Shown here: in pieces, positions 62,323 to 64,000 of the stretch | Numbering within the stretch: position 1 is the first letter of the stretch | Layout of the letters: every line of letters starts with the position of its first letter | Assembly: GCF_040807025.1 (NCBI RefSeq) | Contig: NC_090942.1 | Coordinates: forward strand, 205,800,640 to 205,864,639 | Direction: 5' to 3' | Length of the DNA: 64,000 bases | From: Struthio camelus | Taxonomy: Eukaryota > Chordata > Aves > Struthioniformes > Struthionidae | Translations under genes and position numbers: made by a program | The notes under the pieces: generated by a model | What the model saw: only the letters and a program-made list of their open reading frames with translations | The model's database searches: none | What the model was told of the DNA's origin: nothing

Positions 62323-63843
62323 CTGTAAGAAAAAGAGAGCAGCAACATTTAGAGGTAGTTTGACTTCTTTCAGCATGCTAGAAGAAACTCTGACAACACT
62401 GCAAGTGCAACTGAGGCGCATTAATTCTCTCTTGCTTCTGATGAGCTTCCAAAGAGGGGCTGAGGAAGGGGGTGGAAAACAAGACAGACGTTTTTCCTGT
62501 CTGCTTTGTACACTATAATGGCAACGCTGTGCTAGTGAAGCAAGTGGCCATAGTGAAAACAGGAGTTTCCTCATCACACCAGCCATTTTCAGTGGAGCAG
62601 CACAGATTCATTTCTGTGAAAGACCACCAAGGCTAAAAGTCCCTGAGCTCCTGGACTTGCTTTGAGTCAGGGTTGACACGCCTCATGATGGCTTTGTTTG
62701 CAGCATGGCCAGTTATTTACTGTTTCAACCTGTCTGTCCAACTGTAATTCCTTACCCATCGTTAGGAACATAAGGTTTGGGCAATCAGACCTACAAAGAC
62801 TTTTGCCTATAAGAGACATTTCACATGCTTTTCAGCCATGTGAGAAGAATCAGCTGTGTTGACTCCAGTTTCTTCCCAACAGAAACTAGCTATACAGGCC
62901 AGAAAACAGGTAAAGACCTATTTCTCTCTCCATCATGCTTTGATGGAGCAAAACCCTGTCTTGCTAAGAGGGTGTATTAACTAGAAAAAGTATTTTTTAG
63001 GTACAACAAAATAAAAAATTGGAAGTCACTTCTTAATTTGTGAGCCTGTTGCATAAAGAACTCAATGAGGGAAAAGGGAAAGTACTTTCTGGCAGTGACC
63101 ATTTCAAGGAAACATGCACGTCCCATGCTGACATTTAGAGACAGAAGCAAATACGTTTAGCTATGCAGCAATTTTTAAAAACAGTTGTCATATATAATCT
63201 GGCTTAGGTATTTTCCAGTTATGACTGTTAAGCAAGCTAAAATTTGTATTTTTGATTTTATATTTTTAAACCTTTGACATATTGCAGGAGCAAGAACATT
63301 CAGAAGCTACCAGCAGCAGGCAGCCTATTGGGAAGTTTCACAGAACAATGAAATTTCATTTCATTGAGACCCTGCTATGGACATTAAAATGTTGTATTAC
63401 AGTTTCTCAAACACGCTCGTTACGGAAAATACAGTTCTGTACTCATGAATATAGCTATACCTCACTAGGTATAGCTCCTCACTAGGATTTCTTCCCTATT
63501 TTTATACTTACCTGAAAGCACATCAGAATCTGTTTCTGACAGTCAGAAGTGAGACCTGATCACATTGCATATTAAGAAGAATTAGACATTCATAACTGCA
63601 CTATACATAGCACACAAAAAGCTTCTCCTTGCTGCAAGCTTCTTCCCCTCGCCAATTATTACTTAAAAGTGACATTTTTTCCTGTAATCCTAGCCACACC
63701 TTGATTTACAAAGATAGTATGTGTTAGAGTCCATATACTGAAGTTTCCTTAAAAATGCAGTCAGGAAACTTCCACTCAAATATACAGTGTTATTGACAAC
63801 AGTTTTGTTTGTAGCAGCTTTAAACGTATGACTTTAAACTTAC
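62323..63843 (-). other. ELMOD1: ELMOD1 intron
   Basis: A 1.52-kb intron bounded by a GTAAGT donor (from 63,843) and an AG acceptor (62,324-62,323). A short local duplication of 'cctcactagg' occurs near 63,460-63,487. No embedded gene was seen. Confidence 0.88.
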
Positions 63844-63894
63844 CCAATTGCCTTATCGAACCTTTTTTTCTCCCATTCAGCTTTACTGAATTGG
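63844..63894 (-). CDS. ELMOD1: ELMOD1, upstream coding exon (too short for ORF scans)
   Basis: This 51-base exon lies between an AG acceptor at 63,896-63,895 (after a strong pyrimidine tract on the - strand) and a GTAAGT donor starting at 63,843. It starts with the last base of a codon and ends with two bases of a Gly codon completed by the next exon. It encodes QFSKAEWEKKRFDKAIG, which runs straight into GYSFAIVG of the following exon. Together the three exons give about 118 C-terminal residues. The remaining exons, including the catalytic arginine region, lie right of the window. Confidence 0.9.
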
Positions 63895-64000
63895 CTGGGG
63901 AGGGAGGAAAAAGAAAAAAGTCATCCAGATGTTGCCTTGCATTGCTAACTGATAAGTTTTTTCAATTTCAATTTGTTTTACACTATTACGTTAAGTGGAC

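Noticed and set aside
1-64000. Bacterial-style operons, CRISPR arrays, phage or viral genes, tRNA/rRNA genes
   Set aside because: No regularly spaced repeats, tightly packed ORFs, ribosome-binding sites, cloverleaf-like sequences or viral protein blocks were seen; the window is vertebrate nuclear DNA.

Overview
This is a gene-poor stretch of vertebrate nuclear DNA, most likely from a bird; a crocodilian or other sauropsid is not excluded. The evidence is intron-split coding exons with GT/AG borders, AATAAA poly(A) signals, low repeat density, an old CR1-superfamily LINE remnant, and two genes whose order matches the conserved amniote ELMOD1–SLN block (human 11q22). No bacterial, phage or CRISPR-type system is present. 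Nearly all open reading frames over 60 codons are chance ORFs in non-coding DNA.

Layout. About 1-37,200 is non-coding DNA upstream of SLN. I could support no exon there, only a MIR-like relic near 5.2 kb, short homopolymer and microsatellite tracts, several GC-rich patches, and two striking inverted repeats (16,817-16,842 and 26,330-26,358). About 37.2-39.25 kb holds the sarcolipin gene (SLN) on the + strand. Its whole 31-codon coding sequence lies in one exon (CDS 38,688-38,783), with a 3' UTR ending after an AATAAA at 39,228. A noncoding first exon near 37.2-37.4 kb is only a guess.

About 39.3-56.4 kb is the gap between SLN and ELMOD1, whose 3' ends face each other. It contains a (CA)n microsatellite, a degenerate inverted-repeat element (42.6-42.8 kb), a 1.65-kb dead CR1/L3-type LINE (46.5-48.2 kb), an isolated CpG-rich island with six CCCGG units and a 27-bp direct repeat (49.1-49.4 kb), a likely L2/MIR 3' tail (54.2 kb) and a 13-bp-stem hairpin (55.98-56.01 kb).

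About 56.4-64.0 kb is the 3' end of ELMOD1 on the - strand: three coding exons (63,894-63,844, 62,322-62,189 and 58,630-58,458, in transcript order) giving the last ~118 residues of the ELMO-domain protein, then a roughly 1.2-2.1 kb 3' UTR. The rest of ELMOD1 lies beyond the right edge.

The two genes do not form a pathway. SLN is a muscle SERCA regulator and ELMOD1 an ARF-family GAP; their adjacency is inherited synteny. The biological highlight is the intact SLN micropeptide, too short for usual ORF cut-offs, with an unusual C-terminal residue.
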